This document shows, one piece after another, positions 8,583 to 19,000 of a stretch of DNA of 64,000 bases; position 1 is the first letter of the stretch; each line of letters begins with the position of its first letter. The notes beneath the pieces are model-generated. The model worked only from the letters and a program-made list of their open reading frames with translations, made no database searches and was not told the DNA's origin. A program made the translations under genes and the position numbers. The stretch spans positions 402,396-466,395 of the forward strand of contig NZ_JAAFZH010000005.1 of the NCBI RefSeq assembly GCF_010435915.1. Reading direction: 5' to 3'. The DNA is from Spirosoma terrae (GTDB lineage: Bacteria; Bacteroidota; Bacteroidia; Cytophagales; Spirosomataceae).

Positions 8583-9629
8583 CTACGTCAACGCATCTTC
8601 AACAACGGATTTCGCCTGTTTGTAAACACTGCTCACCGAATCGCCAGCTGATTCCAGGGCCTGGTGGGTCTTGTATTTTGCTTTCCCGGCTTTATACCGA
8701 TAGCGCATCGTATCGTAGGGGCTGATTGGATCATACGTGTTGCGATTGCGGAGTAATAGCCACAAGCCGCCAAGTACGACTGCGCCAACGGCTAGCGTGA
8801 CTAACTGCGTTTTTTGCTGTTGTTCGGCTTCCGCTCTAGGTGTCATATTCCGGCGTGCGCTAGCGGCCAGAACCGGATCGGGAAGAACCTGCGATACGGC
8901 CAGACGTACTTTATTTATCAGGCCTGCCACCACATGATCTTTGCCTGCCATCAAAGCCATATAGCCTTCCTTGGCAACATCAGAAGGGCTGGCCGCTGTG
9001 TTCGGATCTGCAGCAACCGTATGAGTAGCTCCGGCAACCTTGAAAAAGTTGGTGTTGGTAGCGCTGGGCATCAAAACCGTTACAGTGACGTTTGTGTCTT
9101 TCAGTTCGTTACGTATCGCTTCCGAGAACGATTTGATAAAGGCTTTCGTGGCCCCATAAACCGCCATCAGTGGGTTGGGAATAACAGACACTTCTGAGCC
9201 AAGCATGAGAATTTTGCCGTCGTTCCGACTGACCATGTCTTTCAAAAACAGCTTCGTCAGGTGCATCAGGGCTATGGCGTTTACCTGAACAACAGCCAGT
9301 TCTTTTTGAAGGTCGGTTTCGGTGGCAAACTGGCCGTATTCGCCAAAACCAGCATCGTTAACTAATACGTCGATTGGTAGTCCCTGCGCCTGGGTTTCAG
9401 CATAAATTTCTTGGGGCGCGTTGGGGTCGGCCAAATCTTTGGTCAGGATTATGGTTTGGGTGCCGTATTGGTTCGTAAAGTTGCTGGCTAGTTGTTGCAA
9501 AGCTTCTTCGTTACGTCCGACCAGCACCAGCTTATAGCCGTCTTTGGCAAATAACCGGGTCAATTCCTGACCAATACCGCTACTAGCTCCGGTAATTAAT
9601 GCTGTCTTGCCATTCTGTTGAGTTTCCAT
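8583..9629 (-). CDS. SDR-family oxidoreductase with C-terminal membrane anchor
   Basis: A 348-residue protein. Residues 13-20 form the classical SDR cofactor motif TGASSGIG, followed by VNDAGFG (the family NAG motif appears as NDAGFG), a catalytic Ser in MLGSEVSV and Tyr/Lys in VYGATKAF. The N-terminal 255 residues are a normal classical SDR. The rest is an extension with a hydrophobic helix (LVTLAVGAVVLGGLWLLL) and a basic Tyr/Lys-rich tail, so the enzyme is probably tethered to the inner membrane. It is followed upstream by a zinc alcohol dehydrogenase and another SDR on the same strand, a typical stress-response oxidoreductase neighbourhood. The substrate is unknown. Confidence 0.9.
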   Translation of the reverse strand: METQQNGKTALITGASSGIGQELTRLFAKDGYKLVLVGRNEEALQQLASNFTNQYGTQTIILTKDLADPNAPQEIYAETQAQGLPIDVLVNDAGFGEYGQFATETDLQKELAVVQVNAIALMHLTKLFLKDMVSRNDGKILMLGSEVSVIPNPLMAVYGATKAFIKSFSEAIRNELKDTNVTVTVLMPSATNTNFFKVAGATHTVAADPNTAASPSDVAKEGYMALMAGKDHVVAGLINKVRLAVSQVLPDPVLAASARRNMTPRAEAEQQQKTQLVTLAVGAVVLGGLWLLLRNRNTYDPISPYDTMRYRYKAGKAKYKTHQALESAGDSVSSVYKQAKSVVEDALT

Positions 9630-9678
9630 AGCTGCGTTTATGTCCTGAAAATAGTTTATTGGGATGGCTTGTACTACG

Positions 9679-10836
9679 TCAGGGTTTGAGGATGACTTTG
9701 GTGCAGTCGTCCTGCTTTTTCTTAAAGATGTCGTAAGCGCGCGAGATGTCGGTTAGGGGTAATACGTGCGAAACGATATCGTCCAGTACGACTTTACCAT
9801 CAACTACTAAATCCATCAGGTGATCGATATTCTTGTGCACCTGCGACTGGCCGGTACGTATCGTTATGCCTTTGTCAAAAATACGACCCAGCGGAAAGTT
9901 GTCGGCTGGGGTTCCGTAAACACCCACCACCGAAACAATACCACCGCGCCGAACGGCACGGAAACATTGTTCCAGCACACTGGTCGTTCCTTTTTCCAGA
10001 TTGATAACGGCTTTCGCTTTATCCAGAATAGAGCGTTCGGCCTCCATACCCACAGCATCGACGCACAGGTCGGGACCGCGCCCGTCGGTCATGCTCCTGA
10101 GGGCTTCCAGTACGTCTACTTCGTGCGGATTCAATGTCTCTACGTTATTGACGCGCCGGGCTCGTTCCAGCCGGTAGTTCAGCGGATCAATAGCTATAAC
10201 CCGACCGGCTCCCTGAAGCCAGGCCGACTTCTGAGCCATCAGGCCAACCGGTCCCGATCCGAAAATGGCCACGGTTTCACCGCCCTTCAACTCGCCCCAT
10301 TCAATGGCGCTCCAGCCCGTAGGGAAAATATCCGATAGAAAAAGAACCTGCTCGTCCTTGAGTTGTTCCGGTACGTGTCGCAAACCATAATCGGCATAAG
10401 GAACCCGAACGTATTCGGCTTGTCCGCCGTTGTAGCCGCCATAGAGATCGGAGTATCCAAACAAGCCACCTCCTTTTTCGGATAAAAGGCCGCCGTCAGG
10501 GCCGTAGGCCTTCTCGTTCGAGTTTTCGCAGTGCATCTGCAGATTATGCTGGCAAAAAAAGCATTTGCCACAGGCAATTGTAAAGGGAACCACCACTCGG
10601 TCGCCCTTTTTGAGGTTAATAACCGCTGATCCTACTTCCTCAACAATGCCCATAAATTCATGCCCCAGAACCTCGTTCTGCAGCTGAGGCAAGAAGCCGT
10701 CATAAATGTGCAGGTCGGAGCCGCAGATAGCGGTCGACGTAATGCGAAGGATCACATCCCGGGATTGCTCTAGTTTAGGATCATCCATCGTTTCGTACCG
10801 GATATCACCCATTTTATGGAAGACGGCTGCTTTCAT
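9679..10836 (-). CDS. Zinc-dependent alcohol dehydrogenase (formaldehyde dehydrogenase-like)
   Basis: A 385-residue medium-chain dehydrogenase. Catalytic zinc ligands are Cys in AICGSDLHIY and the HE pair in VLGHEFMGIV. A structural zinc site of four Cys lies in CGKCFFCQHNLQMHC. The Rossmann motif VAIFGSGPVGLM follows near residue 190. Length and the pattern of the C-terminal half match the glutathione-independent formaldehyde/alcohol dehydrogenase branch common in soil bacteria, though the substrate is not proven. It lies 49 bases upstream of the membrane-anchored SDR on the same strand, consistent with an operon that detoxifies small aldehydes or alcohols (inference). Confidence 0.9.
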   Translation of the reverse strand: MKAAVFHKMGDIRYETMDDPKLEQSRDVILRITSTAICGSDLHIYDGFLPQLQNEVLGHEFMGIVEEVGSAVINLKKGDRVVVPFTIACGKCFFCQHNLQMHCENSNEKAYGPDGGLLSEKGGGLFGYSDLYGGYNGGQAEYVRVPYADYGLRHVPEQLKDEQVLFLSDIFPTGWSAIEWGELKGGETVAIFGSGPVGLMAQKSAWLQGAGRVIAIDPLNYRLERARRVNNVETLNPHEVDVLEALRSMTDGRGPDLCVDAVGMEAERSILDKAKAVINLEKGTTSVLEQCFRAVRRGGIVSVVGVYGTPADNFPLGRIFDKGITIRTGQSQVHKNIDHLMDLVVDGKVVLDDIVSHVLPLTDISRAYDIFKKKQDDCTKVILKP

Positions 10837-10880
10837 GAAAAGAATTGTCGATTAGAACGTTTACGTATGCGGCAAGTGAA

Positions 10881-10920
10881 AAGAGTAAAAAGCGAGACTA
10901 TTGATTCCTAGCCTCTCTTT
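10881..10920. terminator. Possible weak terminator
   Basis: An imperfect stem (GAG-A-CTA around TTGATTCC paired with TAG-C-CTC) is flanked by A-rich sequence on one side and T-rich sequence on the other, in the gap between two genes on the minus strand. One mismatch interrupts the seven-pair stem. Confidence 0.35.
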
Positions 10921-10981
10921 TTTAGTGTTTTTTTATACGTAGCGTTGCCAGTTGGTTTTCGTTACGTATCCAGGTTTTAAA

Positions 10982-11860
10982 CTAAGCGATTGGGCGGCCT
11001 CCGGTGGCTCCGTAGATCATTCCCGTAATATAGCTGGCTTCCTGAGAAGCCAATAGAACGTAAATCGGTGCTAGCTCAATAGGTTGAGCCGCGCGCTCGA
11101 GTAATGAATCTTCGCCAAAGCTTTTTACCTTTTCTTCGGGCATTGTGGCCGGAATGAGTGGTGTCCATACCGGACCAGGGGCTACGGCGTTGACACGAAT
11201 ACCGGATTCCATCGCTTCTTTAGCCAGCGATTTCGTCATGTTTACAATAGCGCCCTTCGTAGCTGCGTAGGCAAACAAAGTTGGTTCGGGTTGATAAGCC
11301 TGAATGGACGTAGTGTTAATGATTGAACCACCGGCTTTCATGAGCGGCAGAGCGGCTTTGCAGAGGAAGAAAAGTGAATAGACATTCGTCCGGAAGGTCC
11401 GATCAAATTCGTCGGTTGTGATGTCCAGGAATGAATCATGATTCATCTGAAAGGCCGCATTATTAACCAGAATATCGAGCTGACCAAATTCGTCGATGGC
11501 GCGTTGAACCAATTGCTGGCAATGGGCTTCATCCTGAATATCGCCTTTAACCAGCACCGCTTTCTGGCCACTATCTTCCACCAGCCGGGCGGTTTCCTGC
11601 GCGTCTTTATCTTCACTGAGATAGGAAATCAGTACGTCGGCTCCTTCACGGGCAAACGTAAGGGCAACGGCCCGGCCAATGCCACTATCTGCTCCGGTAA
11701 TCAAGGCTTTTCGACCGACTAGTTTACCGCTTCCCTGATAGGATTTTTCGCCATGATCGGCGGTAGGAGCCATATTTTCATCCGTGCCTGGGTAAGGCTG
11801 ATCGGGTTGAGGATAGGGTGGAGATGGATACTGCTGACGTGGGTCCTGAATTGTCTGCAT
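10982..11860 (-). CDS. SDR-family oxidoreductase (YghA/GsiB-neighbour stress type)
   Basis: A 292-residue short-chain dehydrogenase with the long polar N-terminal extension (rich in Pro, Gln and Tyr, about 45 residues) typical of the YghA/YdaD general-stress subfamily. Cofactor motif TGADSGIGRA, NNAA in ILVNNAAFQ, Ser in NTTSIQAY, and YAATKGA with catalytic Tyr and Lys are all present, and the C-terminus ends GMIYGATGGRPIA as in that subfamily. It probably reduces small carbonyl compounds with NAD(P)H; the physiological substrate is unknown. It is on the same strand as the alcohol dehydrogenase and the second SDR but separated by a 145-base gap with a possible terminator. Confidence 0.9.
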   Translation of the reverse strand: MQTIQDPRQQYPSPPYPQPDQPYPGTDENMAPTADHGEKSYQGSGKLVGRKALITGADSGIGRAVALTFAREGADVLISYLSEDKDAQETARLVEDSGQKAVLVKGDIQDEAHCQQLVQRAIDEFGQLDILVNNAAFQMNHDSFLDITTDEFDRTFRTNVYSLFFLCKAALPLMKAGGSIINTTSIQAYQPEPTLFAYAATKGAIVNMTKSLAKEAMESGIRVNAVAPGPVWTPLIPATMPEEKVKSFGEDSLLERAAQPIELAPIYVLLASQEASYITGMIYGATGGRPIA

Positions 11861-12424
11861 ACGGTTTGAACGTTGAGTTTACAGGTCAACCTATGTCTTT
11901 TAGGGGTTGTTTGTCAGCGCTTGCCTATAGTAAGGAAACGGTCAATAAAATGATTACCAGGCTTTGTAGGTATTACTTTCGCTTAGCGTGTAATTGCCCG
12001 GATTCTGGGGCAGACCAACTCGGCTCTCAGGTAGTCTGAGAACAAGCTGGTCCGCAACTGATAGTTAGTCTGTTTAATTGGCTAACTCAGCGACAAATCG
12101 ATTGATCGATGCGTACCAGGAGTCAAATAAAATCCGCCTGGCTTTAAGCTGGTTACGGACTGGCTGCCGGTTCGGTAATAAGCCGCCAATAGTATAGAGT
12201 CTGTATAATAGAGGGGGCCGGATAATCAATAAACCAAAAATAGGACCGACAGACTCGAGCGGGAGGAGTTTGGATTAATAGATCGTTCTCAACGAATACG
12301 TATGAAGCAAACACGGCTGGTTCTGCTTGTTAGCCTACTGTTAGCCGGTTAGTCGACGATTACTTATATCGCCTGATGTCTGGTTAATAGGATCGAATAT
12401 ACACAACCTAATTAAATACGATAC
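11861..12424. other. Intergenic region between divergent SDR and GH3 genes
   Basis: The 564 bases hold no complete gene. Near its right end lies a lipoprotein leader that stops at the lipobox (12302-12352, listed separately). Several stretches look like decayed coding sequence, with stops in every frame. The hairpin-forming stretch around 12018-12060 (CTCAGGTAGTCTGAG and nearby) may be structural but has no clear role. Confidence 0.4.
12302..12352 (+). pseudogene. Remnant lipoprotein signal peptide
   Basis: An ATG begins a 16-residue peptide, MKQTRLVLLVSLLLAG, that is a textbook lipoprotein leader (two basic residues, hydrophobic core, LLAG of a lipobox). The next codon is TAG exactly where the lipidated Cys (TGC or TGT) should be. 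No open frame continues beyond it, so this is most simply the 5' stub of a lost lipoprotein gene. A chance match in a short reading frame cannot be excluded. Confidence 0.5.
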
Positions 12425-13939
12425 ATGTCTGTTATTGGAGAATTAATCAAAAAAGCCATCGACGTTTATGGCCTTGTTACGTCGGAACCTGACCCTGTCA
12501 ACGCCCAGCAGGCCGTTTTGAAAAATCTGCTCACCAGAGCCCGACTGACTGCTTTTGGGAAAGCCTATAATTTTACGGCGATCCTGAACAGCGAAAACGT
12601 AGTGGCCGCTTTTCAGGAAGCGGTACCTGTTCATGATTACGACAAATTATACAACGACTGGTGGCATTACCTGCTCGATGGCCATCAGAACGTAACGTGG
12701 CCGGGCGGGCAGCGTTATTTTGCCTTAAGCAGTGGCACGACCAGCAACAGCAAATCTATACCCGTTACCGACGATATGCTTGATTCCATACGGCGATCAG
12801 GGATTGAGCAGATTACAAGCCTGAAAAACTTTGATTTACCTGCCGACTTTTTCGATAAGCAGATCATGATGCTGGGCAGCAGCACGAACCTTATTGAGAA
12901 AGATGACCATGAGGAGGGGGAAATTAGTGGCATCAGTGCGGCCAATTTACCAACCTGGTTTCGAACGCTTTACAAGCCGGGCATTGAGATTGCTTCTTTA
13001 TCGAACTGGGACGAGAAAGTACGTCGAATTGCTCAGGAAGCGCCCAAATGGGATATTGGGAGTTTGAGCGGTATTCCGTCCTGGATTGAATTAATGCTGA
13101 AAGAAGTGATTGCCTACAATCGGCTTGATACCATTCATGACATCTGGCCGAATTTACAAGTCTATACATCAGGGGGCGTAGCGTTTGAACCGTACCGAAA
13201 AAGTCTGGAAACGCTACTGGCCAGACCCTTACAGTATATCGATACGTATTTAACGTCAGAAGGATACCTGGCTACGCAAAAGCGCCCCGATACGTCGGCA
13301 ATGGCCTTAATGGTCGACAATGGTATTTTCTTCGAATTCGTCCCATTTACCCCCGAAAATATGGACGAAAATGGACAGGTTAAAGCCGCGGCAAAGGTAT
13401 TGACGCTAGCCGATGTAGAGGAGAACGTCGACTACGTATTACTGATATCGACGGTGTCAGGCACCTGGCGCTATATGATCGGCGATACGGTAATGATCAC
13501 TGATAAACAACGTAGTGAGATCAGGATAACGGGTCGGACCAAGCACTTTTTGAACGTAGTGGGCGAGCAGTTGTCTGTTTTTCAGATGAATGAAGCCATG
13601 CAGTCGCTGGAAAAACATTTCGATGTGGAAATCAAGGAATATGTTGTATCGGCCATTCATAAAAACGGTGAGTTTATCAACAAGTGGATTATCGGGGCTA
13701 ATCGAACCGTCGATGAGAGCCAGTTGGCAACATCACTTGATGAGATTTTATGTCAGGCTAATAAAAATTACAAAGTAGCGCGTAGTCGCTCGTTGAAAGG
13801 CGTGGAAGCGGAGGTTGTGCCTGTTGAGAAAATATACAGTTGGAGTGAAACGTATAAAAAACTGGGCGGACAGGCTAAAATTCCCCGAGTCATGAAAGAA
13901 GCCGACTTCCTCGATTTCCAACGCTACGTTCAGGAGTAG
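12425..13939 (+). CDS. GH3-family adenylate-forming protein
   Basis: A 504-residue protein of the GH3 family, named after plant auxin-responsive GH3 acyl-acid amido synthetases. The three adenylation motifs are visible: SSGTTSNSKSIP (ATP-binding loop, near residue 105), YLTSEGYLA and the WRYMIGDTVM region near residue 355, followed by a C-terminal lid domain (ITGRTKHFLNVVGEQLS). The plant enzymes activate a carboxylic acid with ATP and join it to an amino acid; the bacterial relatives are almost uncharacterised. No cytoplasmic partner such as an acyl carrier protein is adjacent. The start is the ATG at 12425. It ends 3 bases before the convergent HExxH gene. Confidence 0.9.
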   Translation: MSVIGELIKKAIDVYGLVTSEPDPVNAQQAVLKNLLTRARLTAFGKAYNFTAILNSENVVAAFQEAVPVHDYDKLYNDWWHYLLDGHQNVTWPGGQRYFALSSGTTSNSKSIPVTDDMLDSIRRSGIEQITSLKNFDLPADFFDKQIMMLGSSTNLIEKDDHEEGEISGISAANLPTWFRTLYKPGIEIASLSNWDEKVRRIAQEAPKWDIGSLSGIPSWIELMLKEVIAYNRLDTIHDIWPNLQVYTSGGVAFEPYRKSLETLLARPLQYIDTYLTSEGYLATQKRPDTSAMALMVDNGIFFEFVPFTPENMDENGQVKAAAKVLTLADVEENVDYVLLISTVSGTWRYMIGDTVMITDKQRSEIRITGRTKHFLNVVGEQLSVFQMNEAMQSLEKHFDVEIKEYVVSAIHKNGEFINKWIIGANRTVDESQLATSLDEILCQANKNYKVARSRSLKGVEAEVVPVEKIYSWSETYKKLGGQAKIPRVMKEADFLDFQRYVQE

Positions 13940-13942
13940 TTG

Positions 13943-14566
13943 TCAATCAGGAAAAGACCGTTGTCCGGACGTTTGTTCTTCCAGTTTTTTGACCTGTTCA
14001 ACAATTTCTTCCGGGGATACGTATAGCCGGGCAATTTTGTCCTTGTAAGCCTGTGGCAGTTCGGCGTGATCGAGAATAAATCGTTTGGTAGCAACAAGAT
14101 AGGGACCAAGGCCGTGCCGTACAGCAAAATCGTCCGCAATTCGTTCAGCTTTTTTTACGAACTCAGGGGAGGTGATATAAGAGAGACCAAAGCCTACCAT
14201 TCCCAGGTTTGTTCTGGTCTGATAGTCCATGATATGACCCAGTTCATGACCGATCCAGCCAATCATGATCTGGTCAGGAAGATGATGGATGGGAGTGAGC
14301 GAGTGCGTCAGGGTAAAAACCGAGCTGATATTGATCTGATAAGATCGATTAGCCCGGCTGCCCAACAGTGAACTAAACACCGGCTGAGCCTGCATGACCG
14401 ATGATTTGATACGCTGTTTGAAAACAAATCGGATCGGTACGTTGATGAGTTCAGGATAAAACGACAAAGCTGTCAGTACGTTCTTCTCCAGAATCGGCGG
14501 AATCGTTTTGTTCGTTCGAAAATGAGACAGGTTGTCTGAACTAGTATCTGATGTGATTGCTGCCAT
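13943..14566 (-). CDS. Putative zinc metallopeptidase-like protein (HExxH)
   Basis: A 207-residue protein with the zinc-binding motif HELGH (in IGHELGHIMDY, about residue 107) and a downstream AERIADDFAV helix whose Glu, in an ExxAD-like setting, is a good candidate third ligand. This is the arrangement of gluzincin and M48-type peptidases, but the protein is short and lacks membrane segments or a signal peptide. It may be a cytosolic peptidase-like domain or a degenerate one. The gene is convergent with and almost touches the GH3-family gene. Assignment to a named peptidase family is not possible from the sequence alone. Confidence 0.65.
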   Translation of the reverse strand: MAAITSDTSSDNLSHFRTNKTIPPILEKNVLTALSFYPELINVPIRFVFKQRIKSSVMQAQPVFSSLLGSRANRSYQINISSVFTLTHSLTPIHHLPDQIMIGWIGHELGHIMDYQTRTNLGMVGFGLSYITSPEFVKKAERIADDFAVRHGLGPYLVATKRFILDHAELPQAYKDKIARLYVSPEEIVEQVKKLEEQTSGQRSFPD

Positions 14567-14911
14567 AGGTAGTTATCGAACCAGTGGATGAAACTGGCCG
14601 TCTTTAAACTAACCACGGTTAATATGGCTTGGTTTGGTAAGATGAAGGTAGGCGGGGTATATTCTACACTGGCAATCAGCATTAAATCGTAACGTAGTGA
14701 GCGAAATGAAATCGAGGTAGGTAATCTGCCAACGAAGCTGTTCATTAAACTTTTATGTGATGTACCTTTTTGTCATCTAGACGAAGAGTGAAGTGTTTAA
14801 GTGACAGCTATTTAATAAAACCTGATAGTTGCCCAGAATGGGTAGCTAGTTTTCAGGAGCTCACTAAATACTGGCAGGAGGCCTTAATTGCCTGAACGTT
14901 TCGTTGTTATG
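14567..14911. other. Intergenic region, no gene seen
   Basis: The 345 bases between the HExxH gene start and the CheB gene stop contain only short frames that read as shadows or have poor composition. No hairpin or promoter stands out enough to name. Confidence 0.35.
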
Positions 14912-15961
14912 CTAGTTACTGTTTGGGGGTGAGCCGGGCTCGGGTTGTTGAACCGAGTTTCCGCTGTATTTTTCCTGCTGCATGGCAAAGTTGCGGGTCT
15001 GACTGGCTCGCTCACGGGTAAGCCGGGCTTTTTCAAGAAACTGAGCTGCAGCGATTTCATTTCCACCCTCGGCAAAGTGCTTGCCCGAATGCTCCAGCAG
15101 AATAACCGTTTCTTCGAGACTACGGACGGCTTTCCAGAACGAGTCTTCAACGACTTTTGTGGTTTCGGCCAATAGCGAACTGGCCGTAAAAGCATGACCC
15201 GTGTGGCAACGGTATCGAATCAGTTTACCTTCTTTAATGCTGATTAACGCACCATTACATTCCGGGCAGGTTAAGGGCGTAAAGTCTCCCATGTCCAGAA
15301 TGCCCATGTCGAAAGCGTTATCCTGAGCGGCAATGTTTATTTCGGTTGCCATCCGATTCTCTTCCTCTTTAGGCAGACTCGGTTTGTCGGTTACAGTCTC
15401 GCTACACAATCGAATCAGTAAAGCAGGCATCTCGCCTATGGATAGATTGTAGTCTACCTCTACGTAATTCAAAACGTTATCGGGCATACTGGAATACATG
15501 GCCTCTTCTGGTTGCTGGATGATACAGGTGCCACCAAGCCGTTTTATCGACCACATGCCTGATGTGCCATCATCGAGCATGCCGGTTAGTATAATTCCAA
15601 TAACCCGAGGGCCATAGTTGTAGGCAGCCGAACGGAAGAGTGCATCGATTGAAGGACGAAAGCGATTTTCTTTTGGGCCTTTCTTTACGAGCACCTGATC
15701 ATATTCTACCAGTAGATGATGATCGGGTGGAGCCACGTAGATATGCCCTGGCTGAATTAGTTCACCATCGCGGGGATGGCTGGCAGGCAATTGGCCTGCT
15801 GTAGCCAGAATATCCGGTAAATAACTTGGCGAATGCGGAGAAACATGCTGAACGATAAAGAGAGACGCTTGAAAATCATAAGGCAAAGCTGCTACCAGGT
15901 CTTTTAACGCGTATACGCCCCCTGCCGATGCTCCAATAACAATAATATCATGCTTTGCCAT
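14912..15961 (-). CDS. CheB-type methylesterase with zinc-ribbon tail
   Basis: A 349-residue protein. Residues 3-190 are a CheB methylesterase domain with the whole catalytic triad: Ser12 in GASAGG, His39 in QHVSPH and Asp131 in GMLDDGTSG. No receiver domain precedes it. The C-terminal part has a CPEC...CHTGH pattern (TCPECNGAL to RCHTGHAF), a likely zinc ribbon, then a helical region ending in a polar tail. In chemotaxis CheB removes methyl groups from receptors, but here no receptor gene is present. The ATG at 15961 is chosen because the family begins with MAKHDIIVIGASAGG; upstream in-frame ATGs add sequence unlike the family. It is divergent from the CheB-CheR kinase gene. Confidence 0.9.
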   Translation of the reverse strand: MAKHDIIVIGASAGGVYALKDLVAALPYDFQASLFIVQHVSPHSPSYLPDILATAGQLPASHPRDGELIQPGHIYVAPPDHHLLVEYDQVLVKKGPKENRFRPSIDALFRSAAYNYGPRVIGIILTGMLDDGTSGMWSIKRLGGTCIIQQPEEAMYSSMPDNVLNYVEVDYNLSIGEMPALLIRLCSETVTDKPSLPKEEENRMATEINIAAQDNAFDMGILDMGDFTPLTCPECNGALISIKEGKLIRYRCHTGHAFTASSLLAETTKVVEDSFWKAVRSLEETVILLEHSGKHFAEGGNEIAAAQFLEKARLTRERASQTRNFAMQQEKYSGNSVQQPEPGSPPNSN

Positions 15962-16028
15962 ATTCGTGTGAACGTTTACCTTTATCGTATTCTGTAAAGA
16001 ATTGCTCAACATATTTAGTAGATACTTT

Positions 16029-16051
16029 AACCAAGAGATTAACGCTTGGTT
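16029..16051. promoter_or_regulatory. Candidate operator in divergent promoter region
   Basis: AACCAAG and CTTGGTT form an inverted repeat of 7 bp around a 9-base spacer, in the 109-base gap between the divergent CheB and CheB-CheR-kinase genes. The size suits a dimeric regulator. No binding protein can be named. Confidence 0.3.
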
Positions 16052-16070
16052 TGTATAGAACCTGAAAAAT

Positions 16071-19000
16071 ATGGCAAAGAAGCGATCCTCCGCTCCTGCA
16101 TATGTACCCAAAGTCCCGATTGTTGCCATAGGTGCTTCTGCTGGCGGACAGGAAGCGATAATAGAGTTGTTAAAAAATCTGTCGCCATCAACAGGACTGG
16201 CCTATATCTATATTCAACATCTTGATCCCAAGGAGGAAGCACCTTTGATCGATAGTTTACGTCAGGCTACACCTATGACGGTACAGGAGGCACAGCACCT
16301 GATGCGTATAGAACCGAATCATCTGTATGTTATTCGGCCAGATCGTAATCTGGAGGTTTTCAATGGCATACTGACCGTAAAGACACAGGCTTTTCACTCG
16401 TCGATTCATATGCCTGTTGATCAGTTTTTTCTCTCACTGGCCGAGCAGCAGAAAGAGGGGGCCATCGCTGTTGTGTTATCAGGAACAGCGTCGGATGGAA
16501 CGTTGGGGTTGCGGGCCATTAAAGCAGCCGGAGGCATTACGTTTGCGCAGGATATCTCGGCTCGGTTTATGAGTATGCCCCGCTCGGCAATAGTAGAGGG
16601 GGTTGTGGATCGAGTATTGTCTCCGGCTGGTATTGCCAAGGAACTGGAGCGCCTGAGTAGCCAGATTGACCTATTTAAGCAAACGGCGCTGACTGAATCC
16701 CAGGATGCGGAAGGGTTGGAAGTGTTAAAAGAGGAGCCTATTGTTGGCTCCAACGACGATTTACGGAGCATTATTCAACTGTTGCGCCGGGCTACGGGTG
16801 TGGATTTCAGCCACTACAAAGTAACAACCATCCGTCGGCGGATTATTCGTCGGACCCTGCTTTATAAATTAGACTCGTTGCGGGCGTATGCTGATTATAT
16901 TCAACAGCACCCCGACGAAGCCAGTTTGTTATACGATGATCTGCTGATCAACGTAACAACATTTTTTCGGGACAGCGAAACGATGGATTATCTCCAGAAG
17001 GTGTTGTTCCCGCAACTGGTTCGCGATAACCCCCCCGGTGAGCCAATACGTATCTGGGTGCCGGCCTGTTCGACAGGCCAGGAGGCCTATTCCATCGCAA
17101 TATTGCTGCTGGAAGTACTGGGCGAACGGTCGCTGAATCGACGGATACAATTGTTTGCTACCGACCTGAGCGAATCTGCCGTAGCCAAAGCCCGGTTGGG
17201 TAGTTATACGCGTGGCGAGGTGAGGGACGTATCGCCCGGACGATTACAGCGTTTTTTTACCAAAGTAGACGATCATTACCGAGTCAACAAATCGGTGCGG
17301 GATCTGTGTGTATTTGCCCCACATAATCTACTGAAAGACCCGCCCTTTTCACGACTCGATCTGATCAGTTGCCGGAATCTGCTGATCTATCTCGATACGT
17401 CTCTTCAGCGGAAAGCGATCGTTACGTTCCATTATGCATTGAACCCTACTGGCTATCTGGTGCTGGGTAAATCCGAAACAGTAGGAACATCGGCCGTTCT
17501 GTTTACTCAGTTGGAGAAAAACTACAAGGTATTTGTTCGCCGAAACGACGTGGATAGTCGTGCTACGTTCACAATGACGCCCCGCCATCATGACGGCGAT
17601 ACCACTAATGGAAAGCCCCAGGTTATTCCCAAAATTACGGGAAAGGGCGCAAATAGCACACCTAACAACTCCGTACCTGGTTCCGTATCTGACCTGGATA
17701 AGCTGGTTGATAATCTTCTGCTAACTCATTATATCCCTGCAAGCGTAGTGGTCAGTAAGGATATGGAGATTTTACAATTTCGGGGATCAACAGGTTTGTT
17801 TCTTGAGCCTGCTCCGGGCAAAGCGAGTCTGAATCTGATCAAAATGGCTCGCCCGATGCTGGTGTTTGAACTTCGGAATGCGATTCATAAAGCCCACAAG
17901 TCGGGGGAGCCAGTACGGAAAAATGGGCTGGAATTTAAAGTACGAACAAATACACACTACGCGTCAATTGAAGCCATTCCGCTCGATACGGCTACGGAAG
18001 AACGTCTGTTTCTGATCATTTTTGAAGAAATGGAGCCACCGGTCACTTCCACTACGCAGTCGGCCAGTGCCCGTAATGAACGGATCAAAGAACTGGAAAC
18101 GGTACTGGCCAATCTGCGCGAAGATATGCGTTCGATTATTGAAGAGCAGGAAGCCAGTAATGAAGAGCTACAGTCGGCCAACGAGGAAATTATCAGCAGC
18201 AACGAAGAGCTGCAGAGTATTAATGAGGAGCTGGAAACCAGCAAAGAAGAAATCGAGTCAACGAATGAGGAGTTGCTGACCATTAACCAGGAGCTTCAGG
18301 TTCGGAACGACCAGCTATCTGAAGCACACCAGTTTTCGGAAGATATTTTTCGGACTATTCGCGAGGCTACACTGGTACTCGATGCCGAATTGCGGGTGAA
18401 GAGTGCGAACCCTGCTTTTTATCGTCTGTTTCATTTTACCGAAAATGCGACCGAACGTCGACTTGTTTACGAACTGGGAAATCGACAGTGGGATATTCCT
18501 GAACTAAGGCTCATGCTGACCGATATTCTTATGTCGGGCCTCCAGTTTCAGGGGTTTGAACTAGCTTATTTTGCGCCAGAAACAGGCGATAAAATTCTGT
18601 CGATCAACGCCCGGCGAGTGGTTCGGCAACAGGATTCAATCTTAGTGGCGATTGACGATATTACTGAACGTCGGCGGGCGCAACACCTACTGGCTGAACG
18701 CGAAGCTTGGTTTCGTCAGATAGCCGATAATGCCCCTACGCTGATCTGGGTAACCGATGCTGACGGCCGATTTACCTTTCTAAACAAAGTATGGCTTGAC
18801 TATACAGGACGTAGTATGGGTGATGTGCTCGAACATAGCTGGGTTGAAAGCCTTCATCCCGACGACCAGCCCGTTTATCAGCTTACCTACAACCGGAATG
18901 TTAAAGACCGGCAACCGTTTAGTATAGAATATAGACTTCATCGGCGGGATGGGGAGTATCGATGGATGCTGGAAAATGCGCAGCCCACCTTTACGGCAGA

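Noticed and set aside
9820..10338. 172-residue frame on the plus strand
   Set aside because: It is antisense to the zinc alcohol dehydrogenase, whose motifs and length are complete.
18022..18279. Frame within the coiled-coil region of the CheB-CheR kinase
   Set aside because: The repetitive coiled-coil codons keep other frames open; the product is low-complexity and shows no signal.
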